NCBI RefSeq assembly: GCF_004571065.1
Contig: NZ_SPQN01000006.1
Location: 1 to 64,000 of the forward strand
DNA: 64,000 nucleotides
Origin: Geodermatophilus sp. DF01-2
GTDB lineage: Bacteria > Actinomycetota > Actinomycetes > Mycobacteriales > Geodermatophilaceae
Reading direction: 5' to 3'
Positions 1-8,019 of this stretch are shown here, piece after piece. The notes beneath the pieces are model-generated. The model had not been told where the DNA came from and searched no databases. It saw nothing but the letters and a program-made list of their open reading frames with translations. Every line of letters begins with the position of its first letter. The stretch's first letter is position 1. The translations under genes and the position numbers were made by a program.

Positions 1-154
1 GCGCGACCCTTCAGGTCCAGGCCCCAGCGTCAGACTGAGCTACGGGATCGTGTCCCAGGCGGGAGACCGACGTCGGCGGGCGACCCGGCCACATTTTCAC
101 GCCTGCCAGGCGTCACCGATAGGGACAAGAAGACTGAGCTGATCGTCGCCGAGC
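1..154. other. Intergenic left edge, no gene seen
   Basis: I find no convincing gene between the window edge and the 3' end of the NADH dehydrogenase gene. A small stem (ACGCCT at 99-104, AGGCGT at 108-113) lies downstream of that gene and could help end its transcript, but it has no U-tract on the relevant strand. Confidence 0.4.
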
Positions 155-1579
155 TCAGGCGCTCTTGCGCTCGGTGACGTCCGTTGCCGGGGCCGCCTCC
201 TCCTTGGGCCCGCCGGTCTTGGAGACCGCGAACTCCGGGCCGAGCTTCTCCAGCGCGAGCCGCCCGTAGACCTGCTGCACGGTGGCCACCCGCTCGGCGC
301 GGCCGCGGCCGAGGAAGCTGACCAGCCAGTGCAGCACCGTGGTGACCCGGCTCTTGAACCCGACGATGTACATCAGGTGCACCACCAGCCAGAGCACCCA
401 GGCGGTGAAGCCCTCGAACTTCAGCTTCCCGATGTCGGCGACCGCGGAGAACCGGGAGATCGTCGCCATCGAGCCCTTGTCGCGGTAGCGGAACGGGCCC
501 TGCGGCGCCTTGCCCGCGGTCCGGCGCTCGATCGCCTCGGCGGCGTAGCGGCCGCCCTGGATGGCCACCTGGGCCACGCCCGGCAGCCGGTCCAGGCTGA
601 TCATGTCGCCGACCACGTGCACCTCGGGGTGACCGGGCAGCGTGAGGTCGGGCAGCACCGAGACGCGGCCGGCGCGGTCGACCTCGGCGCCGGACTGCTC
701 GCCCAGCAGCCGGCCCAGGGGGCTGGCCTGCACGCCGGCGGCCCAGATCTTGGTGGCCGCCTGGAGCCGGCGGATCTGCCCGTCGGCGTCCTTGACCTCC
801 AGGCCGTCGGCGTCGACGTCGGTCACCATCGCGCCCAGCTGCACCTCGACACCGATCTCGTTCAGCTGGCGGCGGGCGCGGTCGCCGAGCTTCTCGCCGA
901 ACGAGGGCAGAACCGCCGGTGCGGCGTCGAGCAGGACCACCCGGGCCTGGGTCGGGTCGATGGTGCGGAAGTCGCGGCGCAGCGTGCGGTGAGCCAGCTC
1001 GGCGATCTGCCCGGCCATCTCCACTCCCGTGGGGCCGGCGCCGACGACGACGAAGGTGAGCAGCCGGTCGATCTCGGCCGGGTCGGTGGCCAGCTCCGCC
1101 AGCTCGAACGCGCCGAAGATGCGGCCGCGCAGCTCCAGGGCGTCGTCGATGCTCTTCATGCCGGGCGCGAACTCGGCGAAGCGGTCGTTGCCGAAGTAGG
1201 ACTGCCCGGCGCCCGCGGCCACGATCAGCTCGTCGTAGGGGTGCACCGTGGTCCGGCCCAGGATGGTCGAGGTGACCGTACGGGCGGCCAGGTCGATGTC
1301 GGTGACCTCGCCGAGCACGACCCGGGTGTTCCGGTTGCGCCGCAGGACCTCGCGGGTGGGCGGGGCGATCTCCCCCTCGCTGAGGATGCCGGTGGCCACC
1401 TGGTACAGCAGCGGCTGGAACAGGTGCTGGCCGGTCTTGGCCACCAGCGTGACGTCGACGGGGGCGTGGCGCAGCGCCTGCGCGGCGAACAGGCCGCCGA
1501 AGCCGGAGCCGACGATGACGACCCTGGGCCGACCGGACGAGGAGATGCCGACGGGGTCGGTCACAGGTGATGTCGTCAT
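155..1579 (-). CDS. ndh: Type II NADH dehydrogenase (NAD(P)/FAD-dependent oxidoreductase)
   Basis: Single-subunit, non-proton-pumping NADH:quinone oxidoreductase that feeds electrons to menaquinone at the inner face of the membrane. The 474-residue protein has an FAD-binding GSGFGG motif near residue 24 and an NADH-binding VVVGAGPTGVEMAG motif near residues 170-185, the two-dinucleotide-domain layout of NDH-2. An FAD-contacting HVVGD segment lies in the last third. The C-terminal stretch around VVHLMYIVGFKSRV is hydrophobic and amphipathic, as expected for peripheral membrane attachment. Length matches the actinobacterial family. The ATG start is followed directly by a short linker and the FAD motif. 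It diverges from a hydrolase gene, so the 119-base gap at 1580-1698 must hold its promoter. A related carotenoid or sulfide:quinone-type enzyme is less likely. Confidence 0.88.
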   Translation of the reverse strand: MTTSPVTDPVGISSSGRPRVVIVGSGFGGLFAAQALRHAPVDVTLVAKTGQHLFQPLLYQVATGILSEGEIAPPTREVLRRNRNTRVVLGEVTDIDLAARTVTSTILGRTTVHPYDELIVAAGAGQSYFGNDRFAEFAPGMKSIDDALELRGRIFGAFELAELATDPAEIDRLLTFVVVGAGPTGVEMAGQIAELAHRTLRRDFRTIDPTQARVVLLDAAPAVLPSFGEKLGDRARRQLNEIGVEVQLGAMVTDVDADGLEVKDADGQIRRLQAATKIWAAGVQASPLGRLLGEQSGAEVDRAGRVSVLPDLTLPGHPEVHVVGDMISLDRLPGVAQVAIQGGRYAAEAIERRTAGKAPQGPFRYRDKGSMATISRFSAVADIGKLKFEGFTAWVLWLVVHLMYIVGFKSRVTTVLHWLVSFLGRGRAERVATVQQVYGRLALEKLGPEFAVSKTGGPKEEAAPATDVTERKSA

Positions 1580-1698
1580 GATGAATCAGTCTCCCACCTC
1601 GGTGTCTCGGGGCCGTGCACGCCCGGAGGCGATCCAGGCCACAGTCGAGTCCCCTACCCGCCGCCCGGCGCCTCACGCGGACCGGGTAGACCGGTCCG

Positions 1699-2376
1699 GT
1701 GCCTGATCCCGCGCGCCGGGTGGTCCTCGTCCCCGGCCTCGGGCTCGACGCCCGGTCGTCGGCGCGGCTCCGGGGCCAGGTGCCGGCGGACGTCGTCCCC
1801 CTGCCCGGGATGGGGGTGCGCGGCCCGGTGCCCGACCTCGAGGAGCTCGCCGCCCGGCTGTGCGCCGGGCTCGGCCCCGGCCCGGTGCTGATCGTCGGTC
1901 ACTCGCAGAGCTGCCAGGTCGCCGCCGCCGCGGCCGGCGACCCGCGGGTCGCCGGGCTGGTGCTGCTCGGGCCGACCACCGACCCCCGCCTGCGCTCGGT
2001 CGCGGCGCTGGTCCGGCGGTGGGTGCCGACGGCGGCGTGCGAGCGGTGGCCGCAGGCGCTGCTGGTGCTGCCGCAGTGGCTGCGCACCGGGCCGCGCGCC
2101 ATGCGGCAGCTGTGGCGCGCCACCTCGCCGGACCGGATCGACGTCCGGCTGCGCGGGGTCGGGGTGCCGGTGACCGTCGTCCGCGGCACCCGCGACCGGC
2201 TGTGCCCGCACGACTGGGCCGCCGCCGTGGCGGCTGCCGCACCCGACGGTCGGCTGGTCGAGCTGTCGGGGGCCGCGCACCTGACCCCGATGAGCCACCC
2301 GGCGGAGGTCGCCGCGGTGCTGCTGCGGCAGGCCGCAGGCGGCATCGGGTCGAAGCGGTGCCGACCGGGCGCCTGA
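1699..2376 (+). CDS. Alpha/beta fold hydrolase
   Basis: A 225-residue alpha/beta hydrolase with unknown substrate. The nucleophile elbow GHSQS lies near residue 73, an acid candidate in RGTRDRLCP near 166, and the catalytic His in SGAAHLTPM near 194, giving a plausible Ser-Asp-His triad. No signal peptide, so cytoplasmic. The start is a GTG; upstream there is only a weak purine-rich stretch, so the exact start is moderately certain. It stands alone, divergent from ndh and convergent with the small membrane protein gene. The C-terminal tail after the His is short and basic. Confidence 0.75.
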   Translation: MPDPARRVVLVPGLGLDARSSARLRGQVPADVVPLPGMGVRGPVPDLEELAARLCAGLGPGPVLIVGHSQSCQVAAAAAGDPRVAGLVLLGPTTDPRLRSVAALVRRWVPTAACERWPQALLVLPQWLRTGPRAMRQLWRATSPDRIDVRLRGVGVPVTVVRGTRDRLCPHDWAAAVAAAAPDGRLVELSGAAHLTPMSHPAEVAAVLLRQAAGGIGSKRCRPGA

Positions 2377-2513
2377 CCCCGGCGACGGGCAGGGTCGCCG
2401 GGGTCGGTCGGCGCCTCCGAGGCGCGGACCTCCGTGCGCGGGCCGGTCTCCGACCCGCCCGCGGCCGCCCTCGACGCGGCCGTCGCCGACGGGCACCGAG
2501 GGGACCGGGAGGT

Positions 2514-2540
2514 GGACGGCGGTCGGGGGGCCCGCCGTCC
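2514..2540. terminator. Hairpin between convergent genes
   Basis: A 9-bp perfect stem (GGACGGCGG at 2514-2522, CCGCCGTCC at 2532-2540) lies between the hydrolase and the convergent membrane-protein gene. It probably terminates transcription from one or both sides, although there is no U-run. Confidence 0.5.
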
Positions 2541-2551
2541 GCCGCCCGGGG

Positions 2552-2974
2552 TCAGCGGCCGGCCCGCCGGCGGCCGGCGAGCACGGCCAGCGCGGTGAGA
2601 ACGACGACCGCGGCGACCTCGACCCAGAAGGACTCCCACCACAGCGTGGCCGCGGTGGTCTCGACGAAGCCGAAGAGGCCCACCGTCGTCGACAGCACCA
2701 GCGCGGCCAGCGACCCGGCCGCGAACGCCGCGCCCAGCGCAGCCGCCCAGGGCACCAGCCGCGGCGGGGCGACCAGCAGCAGCAGGGCCCCGCCGACGCC
2801 GAGCGCGGTCTGCACGAGGAACGCCGGACCGATGACGTCGATGCCGCTGTAGCCCTGCTGCCACAGGTAGCCGTGGATGCCGGCGATGACGGCCAGCAGG
2901 ACGGCGCCGAGCAGCCGAAGGACGCCGACCACGGTGCCCGACCGCTGCCGCGGTGCCGCGGTGCCGGCGCTCAT
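2552..2974 (-). CDS. Small four-helix membrane protein
   Basis: A 140-residue integral membrane protein of unknown function with about four hydrophobic helices and an Arg-rich C-terminus. Helix 1 contains IHGYLWQQGY, helices 2 and 3 flank a PPRLVPW loop, and the fourth ends in AGRRRAGR. Its ATG overlaps the stop codon of the cupredoxin lipoprotein gene (ATGA at 2971-2974), so the two are translationally coupled and likely act together, perhaps in envelope copper or redox handling. The coupling supports this start over the longer open frame that runs upstream. Confidence 0.75.
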   Translation of the reverse strand: MSAGTAAPRQRSGTVVGVLRLLGAVLLAVIAGIHGYLWQQGYSGIDVIGPAFLVQTALGVGGALLLLVAPPRLVPWAAALGAAFAAGSLAALVLSTTVGLFGFVETTAATLWWESFWVEVAAVVVLTALAVLAGRRRAGR

Positions 2975-3453
2975 CCGGTCACCGTCACGGGGACCTCCAT
3001 GCCCATCGCGCGGTGGTTGCCGACGGAGCAGTAGAAGACGTAGTCGCCCTCCTCGAGGGTGACCGTCAGCGTCGCCGTCCCACCCGGCGCGATCGTCTCG
3101 GTCCGGGCGACGTCCGCGCCGTCCCGCTCGACCACCAGGTCGTGGGTGGCGCTGCCCTCGTTGACGACCTCGATCGTGTACTCGCCGGGGGAGAAGGAGT
3201 CCTCGGAGAGCTCGATGTACATCTCGCCCTCGGTGGCGGTGATCGTCTCGCTCTCGCTCTCGCCTTCCGCGGGCGAGCTCGACCCCGGCGAGGCCGGAGC
3301 CGCCGCCGACGTGCTCGTCTCGGCGGTGACGGCGGGTGCGGCGTCGGGGATGTCGGCGGCGTCGTCGTCCGCGGAGCACCCGGCGAGCAGGAGGGCGCCG
3401 AGCGCCAGTGCGACCGCCGTGGCGCGGCGGGTGGGACCAGAGGGGTGGGACAC
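2971..3453 (-). CDS. Cupredoxin-like lipoprotein
   Basis: A predicted exported, lipid-anchored blue-copper-type protein of 160 residues. The signal peptide ends in lipobox LLAGC, with Cys26 as the lipidation site. An Ala/Ser/Pro/Glu-rich linker (about 30-70) leads into a plastocyanin-like domain. Type 1 copper ligands are recognisable as His104 in THDLV, Cys142 and His147 in YCSVGNH, and a Met at 150 or 152, the usual H-C-H-M spacing. The GTG start was chosen because it directly precedes the signal peptide and has a GGAGG-type ribosome site. It is coupled to the downstream membrane protein. Likely a periplasmic electron carrier or copper-binding protein; the partner is unknown. A possible copper-type operator lies upstream at 3542-3560. 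Confidence 0.82.
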   Translation of the reverse strand: MSHPSGPTRRATAVALALGALLLAGCSADDDAADIPDAAPAVTAETSTSAAAPASPGSSSPAEGESESETITATEGEMYIELSEDSFSPGEYTIEVVNEGSATHDLVVERDGADVARTETIAPGGTATLTVTLEEGDYVFYCSVGNHRAMGMEVPVTVTG

Positions 3454-3534
3454 GCGGGAACCTCCTGGATGCGGGCGGCGGACCAGCCCGACGGCGGGAC
3501 CCCCATGGATGGCGATGCTGCAACTTCGAAGCAC

Positions 3535-3560
3535 CTGGGGGCACCCCCCAGTACGGGGTG
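3535..3560. promoter_or_regulatory. GC-rich inverted repeats, possible CsoR-like operator
   Basis: Two overlapping dyads lie about 90-107 bases upstream of the cupredoxin start: CTGGGGG/CCCCCAG (3535-3541, 3545-3551) and CACCCC/GGGGTG with a 7-base spacer (3542-3547, 3555-3560). C-run/G-run pseudo-palindromes of this kind are known for copper sensors of the CsoR family. No csoR gene is visible in the window, so the regulator assignment is inference; the first dyad could equally be a terminator for the upstream hydrolase gene. Confidence 0.35.
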
Positions 3561-3578
3561 TTCGTCGCCGGACCGCGC

Positions 3579-4505
3579 TCAGGATGGGGCGGGGTCTCCC
3601 ACGCGCCGGCACCAGGCCACGATGGTCGCGAGCACCTCCGGGTCGACCGGACGGCGCAGCTCGCCCCGGTAGTGCCGCAGCGAGGCCGCGCGCGGCTGCC
3701 GGCGCAACGTGTGCGTCAGGTCGGGTACGCGGTGGACCTCGACCGGTCCGGCGACGGCCGCGGCCAGGACGGCGAGGTCGTCGGGTGGCACCTGGAGGTC
3801 CTTGTCACCGGTGACGGCGAGGACCGGGACGGCCAGCCGGGCGAGGTCCACCCGCGGGTCGTGGACGAGGAACTCGCGGGTCCAGCGGGCGTTGACCCGG
3901 ACGCCACCCATCCGCGCGACGTCGGTCGTGGTCGCCGCGATCCTGCGGTGGTTGGCCGCGACCTTTCTCTCCAGGTCGGTGCGCAGCAGGCGGAGCAGCC
4001 CGCGGACCGGCGCCGGCAGCGTGGGCGCGATCTGCCGCGCCTGCCAGCGGAGCAGCTCCGCCCCGGGCGTCGCGCCCATCGCCAGCAGGACGACGCCGGC
4101 CACCGGGGCGCCCCGCCGGCCGGCCAGCGCCGCGGCCAGGAGAGCGCCCTCGCTGTGCCCGGCCAGCAGGACCCGGCCGGGGTCGACCTCGGGCCGGGCG
4201 GCCAGCGTCTCCCGCGCCCGGGCGAGGTCGTCGACGTTGTCGTGCAGGCCGGCGGCCCGCCAGTCGCCGGGACTGTCGCCGACGCCGCGCTTGTCGTAGC
4301 GCAGCGAGGCGAGCCCGTCCTCGGCCAGGGCGTGCGCCAGGGCGCGCGTGACGTCGAAGCGCATGCGGCGGTGGTTCGAATCGCGGTCGAGCGGGCCGGA
4401 CCCGGCGGCCAGGAGCACCGCGGGCACCGGCCCAGGACGGTCGGGGAGGGTCAGCGTGCCGGCGAGCGCCGGCTCGCCAGGCACCCGCAGGAGCAGTTCG
4501 CGCAC
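3579..4505 (-). CDS. Alpha/beta hydrolase of the dienelactone/S9-like type
   Basis: A 308-residue alpha/beta hydrolase. An oxyanion-region motif LLAAGSGPLDRD is near residue 32, followed by a YDKRGVGDS turn typical of the family, the nucleophile motif GHSEGA near 118, an Asp in VTGDKDLQVP near 220, and a His in PDLTHTLRR near 245. No signal peptide. It starts with GTG one base after the stop of the upstream PH-like gene, so the two are co-transcribed. Substrate unknown; esterase or acyl-peptide hydrolase activity is possible. Confidence 0.78.
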   Translation of the reverse strand: MRELLLRVPGEPALAGTLTLPDRPGPVPAVLLAAGSGPLDRDSNHRRMRFDVTRALAHALAEDGLASLRYDKRGVGDSPGDWRAAGLHDNVDDLARARETLAARPEVDPGRVLLAGHSEGALLAAALAGRRGAPVAGVVLLAMGATPGAELLRWQARQIAPTLPAPVRGLLRLLRTDLERKVAANHRRIAATTTDVARMGGVRVNARWTREFLVHDPRVDLARLAVPVLAVTGDKDLQVPPDDLAVLAAAVAGPVEVHRVPDLTHTLRRQPRAASLRHYRGELRRPVDPEVLATIVAWCRRVGDPAPS

Positions 4506-4506
4506 C

Positions 4507-4854
4507 TCAGCGTGCCGGGGCGAGGGCGCCGGCCACGCCGGCCGGGTCGTCGACCCCGAGCAGCAGGGTGTCGAAGCGCTGCCCGGTCAGGCGCACCCGC
4601 ACGGCCGGCCGGCCGCGCCGCACCGACACCAGCGTCTTCTCGCCCCGTCCGCGCCAGGTGCCGATCTTGCGCCGACCGGGCAGCGCGAGACCCGGAGCGC
4701 GCAGGCCGCGGGTGGCCGCCAGCCCGTCGGGGAGGACCTCCACCGACCGGACGGCCGACCGCGGCACCTCCAGGTCGCGCAGCAGGCCGAGGACCCGCTC
4801 GCCGCGGGAGAGGGAGACGGTCAGGGTCCGGGGTGTCGTGGTCACGGTCGCCAT
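4507..4854 (-). CDS. Hypothetical protein, PH-like small domain
   Basis: A 115-residue cytoplasmic protein with no family I can name firmly. It is built of short beta segments (TLTVSLSRGERVL, VRSVEVLPDG, KTLVSVRRGRPAVRVRL) ending in a helix, a pattern that recalls small bacterial PH-like domains. The ATG before ATVTTTPRT is preferred over an in-frame ATG 13 codons upstream because the longer version would run into the promoter shared with the divergent ArsR-like gene. It is followed without a gap by the hydrolase gene. Confidence 0.6.
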   Translation of the reverse strand: MATVTTTPRTLTVSLSRGERVLGLLRDLEVPRSAVRSVEVLPDGLAATRGLRAPGLALPGRRKIGTWRGRGEKTLVSVRRGRPAVRVRLTGQRFDTLLLGVDDPAGVAGALAPAR

Positions 4855-4907
4855 GGTTCGATCATTACCGAGACTGAGAACGATGTCAATCATGAGAATG
4901 GTGAGCC
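4855..4907. promoter_or_regulatory. Divergent promoter region of the ArsR-like gene
   Basis: This 53-base gap is distinctly AT-richer than its surroundings and separates two divergent genes, so it must hold both promoters. It contains two GAGAA repeats (in GAGAACGAT and ATCATGAGAA) that could be half-sites for the adjacent ArsR-like regulator. No perfect palindrome is present. Confidence 0.4.
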
Positions 4908-5438
4908 ATGGCGACGGCGGACCTGCTGCTGCACCCGGTGCGACTGCGGATCGTCCAGACCTTCCTGGGCGACCGCACGCTGACGACGGCCGACCTCCGC
5001 GCCGAGCTGCCCGACATCCCGTCGGCGACGCTGTACCGGCACGTCGGCGTGCTGGCCGAGGCCGGTGTCCTGGCCGTGGTGGGAGAGCGGAGGGTGCGCG
5101 GAGCTGCCGAGCGCAGCTACCGGCTGGTGACCGAGGCCGCCTCGGTCGGTGCCGCGGACGCCGCGGCCATGTCGGTCGACGAGCACCGGCGGGCGTTCGC
5201 CACGTTCGTCGCCGCGTTGCTGGCCGAGTTCGACCGGTACGCCGACACCGCCGGGAGCCCCACGCTCGACCCGGCCTCCGACGGGGTCGGCTACCGGCAG
5301 GTGGCCCTGTGGCTCAGCGACGAGGAGTTCACCGGGCTGGTGGCCGAGCTCCGCGCCGTCCTGACCGCACGCGCGGCGCTCGAGCCCGACGGCGTCCGCC
5401 GACGGCGGATCGTCAGCCAGGTGTTCCTGCCGGGATGA
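4908..5438 (+). CDS. ArsR-like winged-helix transcriptional regulator
   Basis: A 176-residue regulator. Residues 1-75 form a winged helix: LLLHPVRLRIVQTF begins the domain, SATLYRHVGVLAEAGVL is the recognition helix and following strand, and ERSYRL closes the wing. The C-terminal part is helical and probably binds a ligand or dimerises. No metal-binding Cys motif is visible, so it is unlikely to be a classic arsenic or zinc sensor. It diverges from the PH-like/hydrolase genes with a 53-base gap and is the obvious candidate for controlling them. Confidence 0.8.
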   Translation: MATADLLLHPVRLRIVQTFLGDRTLTTADLRAELPDIPSATLYRHVGVLAEAGVLAVVGERRVRGAAERSYRLVTEAASVGAADAAAMSVDEHRRAFATFVAALLAEFDRYADTAGSPTLDPASDGVGYRQVALWLSDEEFTGLVAELRAVLTARAALEPDGVRRRRIVSQVFLPG

Positions 5439-5471
5439 CGGCCGCGAACACGTGCCCGGCCACCAGCCGGG

Positions 5472-5972
5472 TCACCCGGCGCGGCGTGCCGCCCGCACCG
5501 CCGTCCGGTTGGCCCTGGCCAGGGTCTTGGCCGCCTTGCGGACCCGGCGCGGCTCCCGGTCGACGGTGCCGCGGGTGAGCAGCCCGACGCCGATGCCGAG
5601 CAGCCAGACGTCCTTGGCCACGGTCAGCCCCTCCTGGGTCGGGGCCAGGCTGCCCGGCTTCCGCATGCCCGGGGTGTTCAGGTACAGCCCGAGCAGCCCG
5701 CCGGAGAACGCCGTCAGCGCCGCGCCGGCGACCGCGGTGGGCACGAAGGGCGTCAGCAGCGCGGTGCCGACGGCAATCTCCCCGTAGGCCAGCGCCCTGG
5801 CGAACTGCTGCGGGTCGACGTCCTTCAGGAATGGGTAGGTGCCCGAGGCGAAGCCGTGCAGGCCGGCCGCGGTGCCCTCGTCCGCGCCGCGCTTGCCCAG
5901 GCCGCTGTTGAGGATGAACGCACCGGCCGAGATCCGGGGGCCGATCTCGGACAGGGTGATGGGCAGACGCAT
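5472..5972 (-). CDS. DoxX-like membrane protein
   Basis: A 166-residue membrane protein of the DoxX/DUF4267-like type. The N-terminus RISAGAFILNSGLGK is characteristic. It has about four hydrophobic helices (ALAYGEIAVGTALLTPF, AVAGAALTAFSGGLLGLYL and VAKDVWLLGIGVGLL among them) and a strongly basic C-terminal tail. Function unknown; relatives are linked to redox stress. The ATG was chosen because a GAGGAGC ribosome site precedes it; an in-frame extension upstream reads as unstructured sequence. It is convergent with the ArsR-like gene. Confidence 0.72.
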   Translation of the reverse strand: MRLPITLSEIGPRISAGAFILNSGLGKRGADEGTAAGLHGFASGTYPFLKDVDPQQFARALAYGEIAVGTALLTPFVPTAVAGAALTAFSGGLLGLYLNTPGMRKPGSLAPTQEGLTVAKDVWLLGIGVGLLTRGTVDREPRRVRKAAKTLARANRTAVRAARRAG

Positions 5973-6066
5973 GGTGCTCCTCGCTGACCGCCGACGGTGA
6001 GGGCCCGGACTGACCCTCGGCGGCAGTCCTGTGCCCACCACCCGGGGCGTCAACCCTCGTTGCCGG

Positions 6067-7671
6067 TCAGCGGCCCCCGCGGCGGGAGCGGCCGCTGAAC
6101 GACGCCGCCGAGTGCGTCCCGGCGCGGGCGGCGAGCTCGGCCCGCGTGCGCGCCGGACCGGATGCCCGGCCCTGGCCCCGCTCGGAGGCCGTCGTCCCCC
6201 GGCTGGACGCGGCAGCCGACGCGCTCCCGGAACGGCGGCGCCGCCCGCCGCCCTGGCCCTGCGGCTGGGGCTCGGGGGCGGGGGCCGGCTCGACGTACGG
6301 CGCGGTCGGGCCGGTCAGCGCGGTGATCTCCGCCGCGCCGGGCCGGACGGCGCTCACGGTCGGGGTGATGCCGGCCTGCCGGGCGAGGGTGCGCACCTCG
6401 CCGGCCTGGTCCGGGGTCGAGACGGTGACCACGGTGCCACCGGCGCCGGCCCGGGCGGTGCGCCCGGAGCGGTGCAGGTAGGCCTTGTGCTCGGCCGGCG
6501 GGTCGACGTGCACGACGAGCGCAACGTCGTCGACGTGGATGCCGCGGGCGGCGATGTCGGTGGCCACCAGCACCCGCGTGGTGCCGTTGCTGAACGCCTC
6601 GAGGTTGCGCTCGCGGGCGTTCTGGCTGAGGTTGCCGTGCAGGTCGACGGCGGGGACGCCGGCCGCGGTGAGCTGCTTGGCCAGTTTCTTGGCCTGGTGC
6701 TTGGTGCGGGTGAACAGCACGCTGCGGCCCAGTCCGGAGGCGAGCTCGCGGACGACGGTGGGCTTGTCGGCGACCTCGACCCGGAACACGTGGTGGGTCA
6801 TGGTCGACACCGGCGCGACGGCCGGGTCGACCGAGTGCGTGGTGGGGTTGCTCAGGTAGCGCTTCACCAGGACGTCGACCCCGTTGTCGAGGGTCGCCGA
6901 GAACAGCAGCCGCTGGCCGGTCCTGGGCGTCCGGTCCATCAGCCGCTTGACGCCGGGCAGGAAGCCGAGGTCGGCCATGTGGTCGGCCTCGTCCAGGACG
7001 GTGATCTCGACCGCGGACAGGTCGCAGTGGCCCTGGCCGATGAGGTCCTCGAGCCGGCCGGGACAGGCGATGAGCACGTCGATGCCGGCGGCGAGCGCCT
7101 GCACCTGCGGGTTCTGGCCGACGCCGCCGAAGACGGTGGTGGCCCGCATGCCGAGCGCCCGGGCGAGCGGGTCGACGACGGCGAGCACCTGGTTGGCCAG
7201 CTCGCGGGTCGGGACCAGGACCAGCGCCCGCGGACGCTTCGGCTGCCGGCGGCTGTCGGAGGCGGCCAGCCGGGCGGCCAGCGGGAGGCTGAAGGCCAGC
7301 GTCTTGCCCGAGCCGGTGCGCCCCCGGCCGAGGACGTCGCGCCCGGCGAGGGTGTCGGGCAGCGTCGCCACCTGGATGGGGAACGGGGCGGTGATGCCGC
7401 CGGCGGCGAGCACCTCGACCAGCGGCGCCGGCACGCCGAGGTCGGCGAAGGTGGTGTCGGTCGGTAGCTTCGCCGGGGTGGTGGGGTGGGCGGACGACAT
7501 GGCCGGTGCGCCGGCCGGGACGACGGGGGTCGGTGCCGGCTCCGGAGCCGTCGTGCGGGGCTGCTGATCGCTCTGCTGCCGGCCGGTCGCGGGGCGGGTG
7601 CCCCGGCCGCGGCCGCCGCGGCGTCGGCGGGTGCCCTCGCGGGCAGGGGTGGACGGGTCGTGCGGAGTCAT
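6067..7671 (-). CDS. DEAD-box ATP-dependent RNA helicase
   Basis: A 534-residue RNA helicase. The core carries the Q motif region (PFPIQVATLP), Walker A GRTGSGKT, PTRELANQ, DEAD in VLDEADHM, SAT in LFSATLD, ATDIAARGIH and HRSGRTARAG, all in order. Both termini are low-complexity and basic: an Arg/Gly-rich N-terminus (RRRRGGRGRG) and a C-terminal tail rich in Gly, Arg and Ser, typical of cold-shock or ribosome-assembly helicases that use tails to bind RNA. The ATG at MTPHDP was chosen; the frame stays open upstream through a dispersed repeat copy, which argues against a longer protein. Confidence 0.92.
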   Translation of the reverse strand: MTPHDPSTPAREGTRRRRGGRGRGTRPATGRQQSDQQPRTTAPEPAPTPVVPAGAPAMSSAHPTTPAKLPTDTTFADLGVPAPLVEVLAAGGITAPFPIQVATLPDTLAGRDVLGRGRTGSGKTLAFSLPLAARLAASDSRRQPKRPRALVLVPTRELANQVLAVVDPLARALGMRATTVFGGVGQNPQVQALAAGIDVLIACPGRLEDLIGQGHCDLSAVEITVLDEADHMADLGFLPGVKRLMDRTPRTGQRLLFSATLDNGVDVLVKRYLSNPTTHSVDPAVAPVSTMTHHVFRVEVADKPTVVRELASGLGRSVLFTRTKHQAKKLAKQLTAAGVPAVDLHGNLSQNARERNLEAFSNGTTRVLVATDIAARGIHVDDVALVVHVDPPAEHKAYLHRSGRTARAGAGGTVVTVSTPDQAGEVRTLARQAGITPTVSAVRPGAAEITALTGPTAPYVEPAPAPEPQPQGQGGGRRRRSGSASAAASSRGTTASERGQGRASGPARTRAELAARAGTHSAASFSGRSRRGGR

Positions 7672-8019
7672 GGTGTTCCTCGGGCTCGGTTCGCCGTCGG
7701 GCGTCCGGCCCCGTCCAGAGGCTCTCCGCCTGCGCTTGCGAGGCGTGAGGGGGACGGGGTCCTCTTCGGGACGTCGGACAGCCGGGCGCGCCGGGATGGC
7801 GCTGCCTGGGTGGGCGGGCCCGGCGTCACAGTCGAGTCCCACGCCCCGGATGGGCAGCAGGGCAACGCCGGTCTCTCCACTCAACCAGACGCGGGGCCCG
7901 GCTGTGCCGGGACACGGGGGAGTCCCCGGTCACACCACTCCCGGCGGTGAGGGCCTCGTGACCGGACGCCTGCGGGCGCCGGCCCTCCGGCCACTGTCCC
8001 GCCCTCCGCCCCGTCGGCC
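7672..8019. other. Long intergenic region upstream of the helicase
   Basis: About 350 bases without a credible gene. It holds the 5' leader and presumably the promoter of the helicase gene, and a copy of the dispersed inverted repeat at 7707-7764. The rest shows nothing I can name. A long leader is common for cold-inducible helicases, but I see no defined RNA structure. Confidence 0.5.
7707..7764 (-). repeat. Dispersed inverted-repeat element, copy 1
   Basis: Read on the minus strand it begins GAGGACCCCGTCC, has the loop CCTCGCAAGCG and ends GGACGGGGCC, matching the other copies in the window. This is the only copy in a 5' leader rather than just after a stop codon. Confidence 0.7.

Noticed and set aside
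99-113. Terminator for ndh at the left edge
   Set aside because: Only a 6-bp stem and, on the ndh strand, it is followed by GAAAAT rather than a T-run; kept only as a note in the left-edge entry.
30-1676. Long alternative open frames over ndh and most other genes
   Set aside because: They are Arg/Pro/Gly-rich shadows caused by high GC, with no family motifs; the opposite or alternate frame has clear motifs.
4365-4385. T-loop-like GGTTCGAATCG suggesting a tRNA
   Set aside because: It lies inside the alpha/beta hydrolase coding sequence, and no acceptor, D or anticodon stems can be folded around it.
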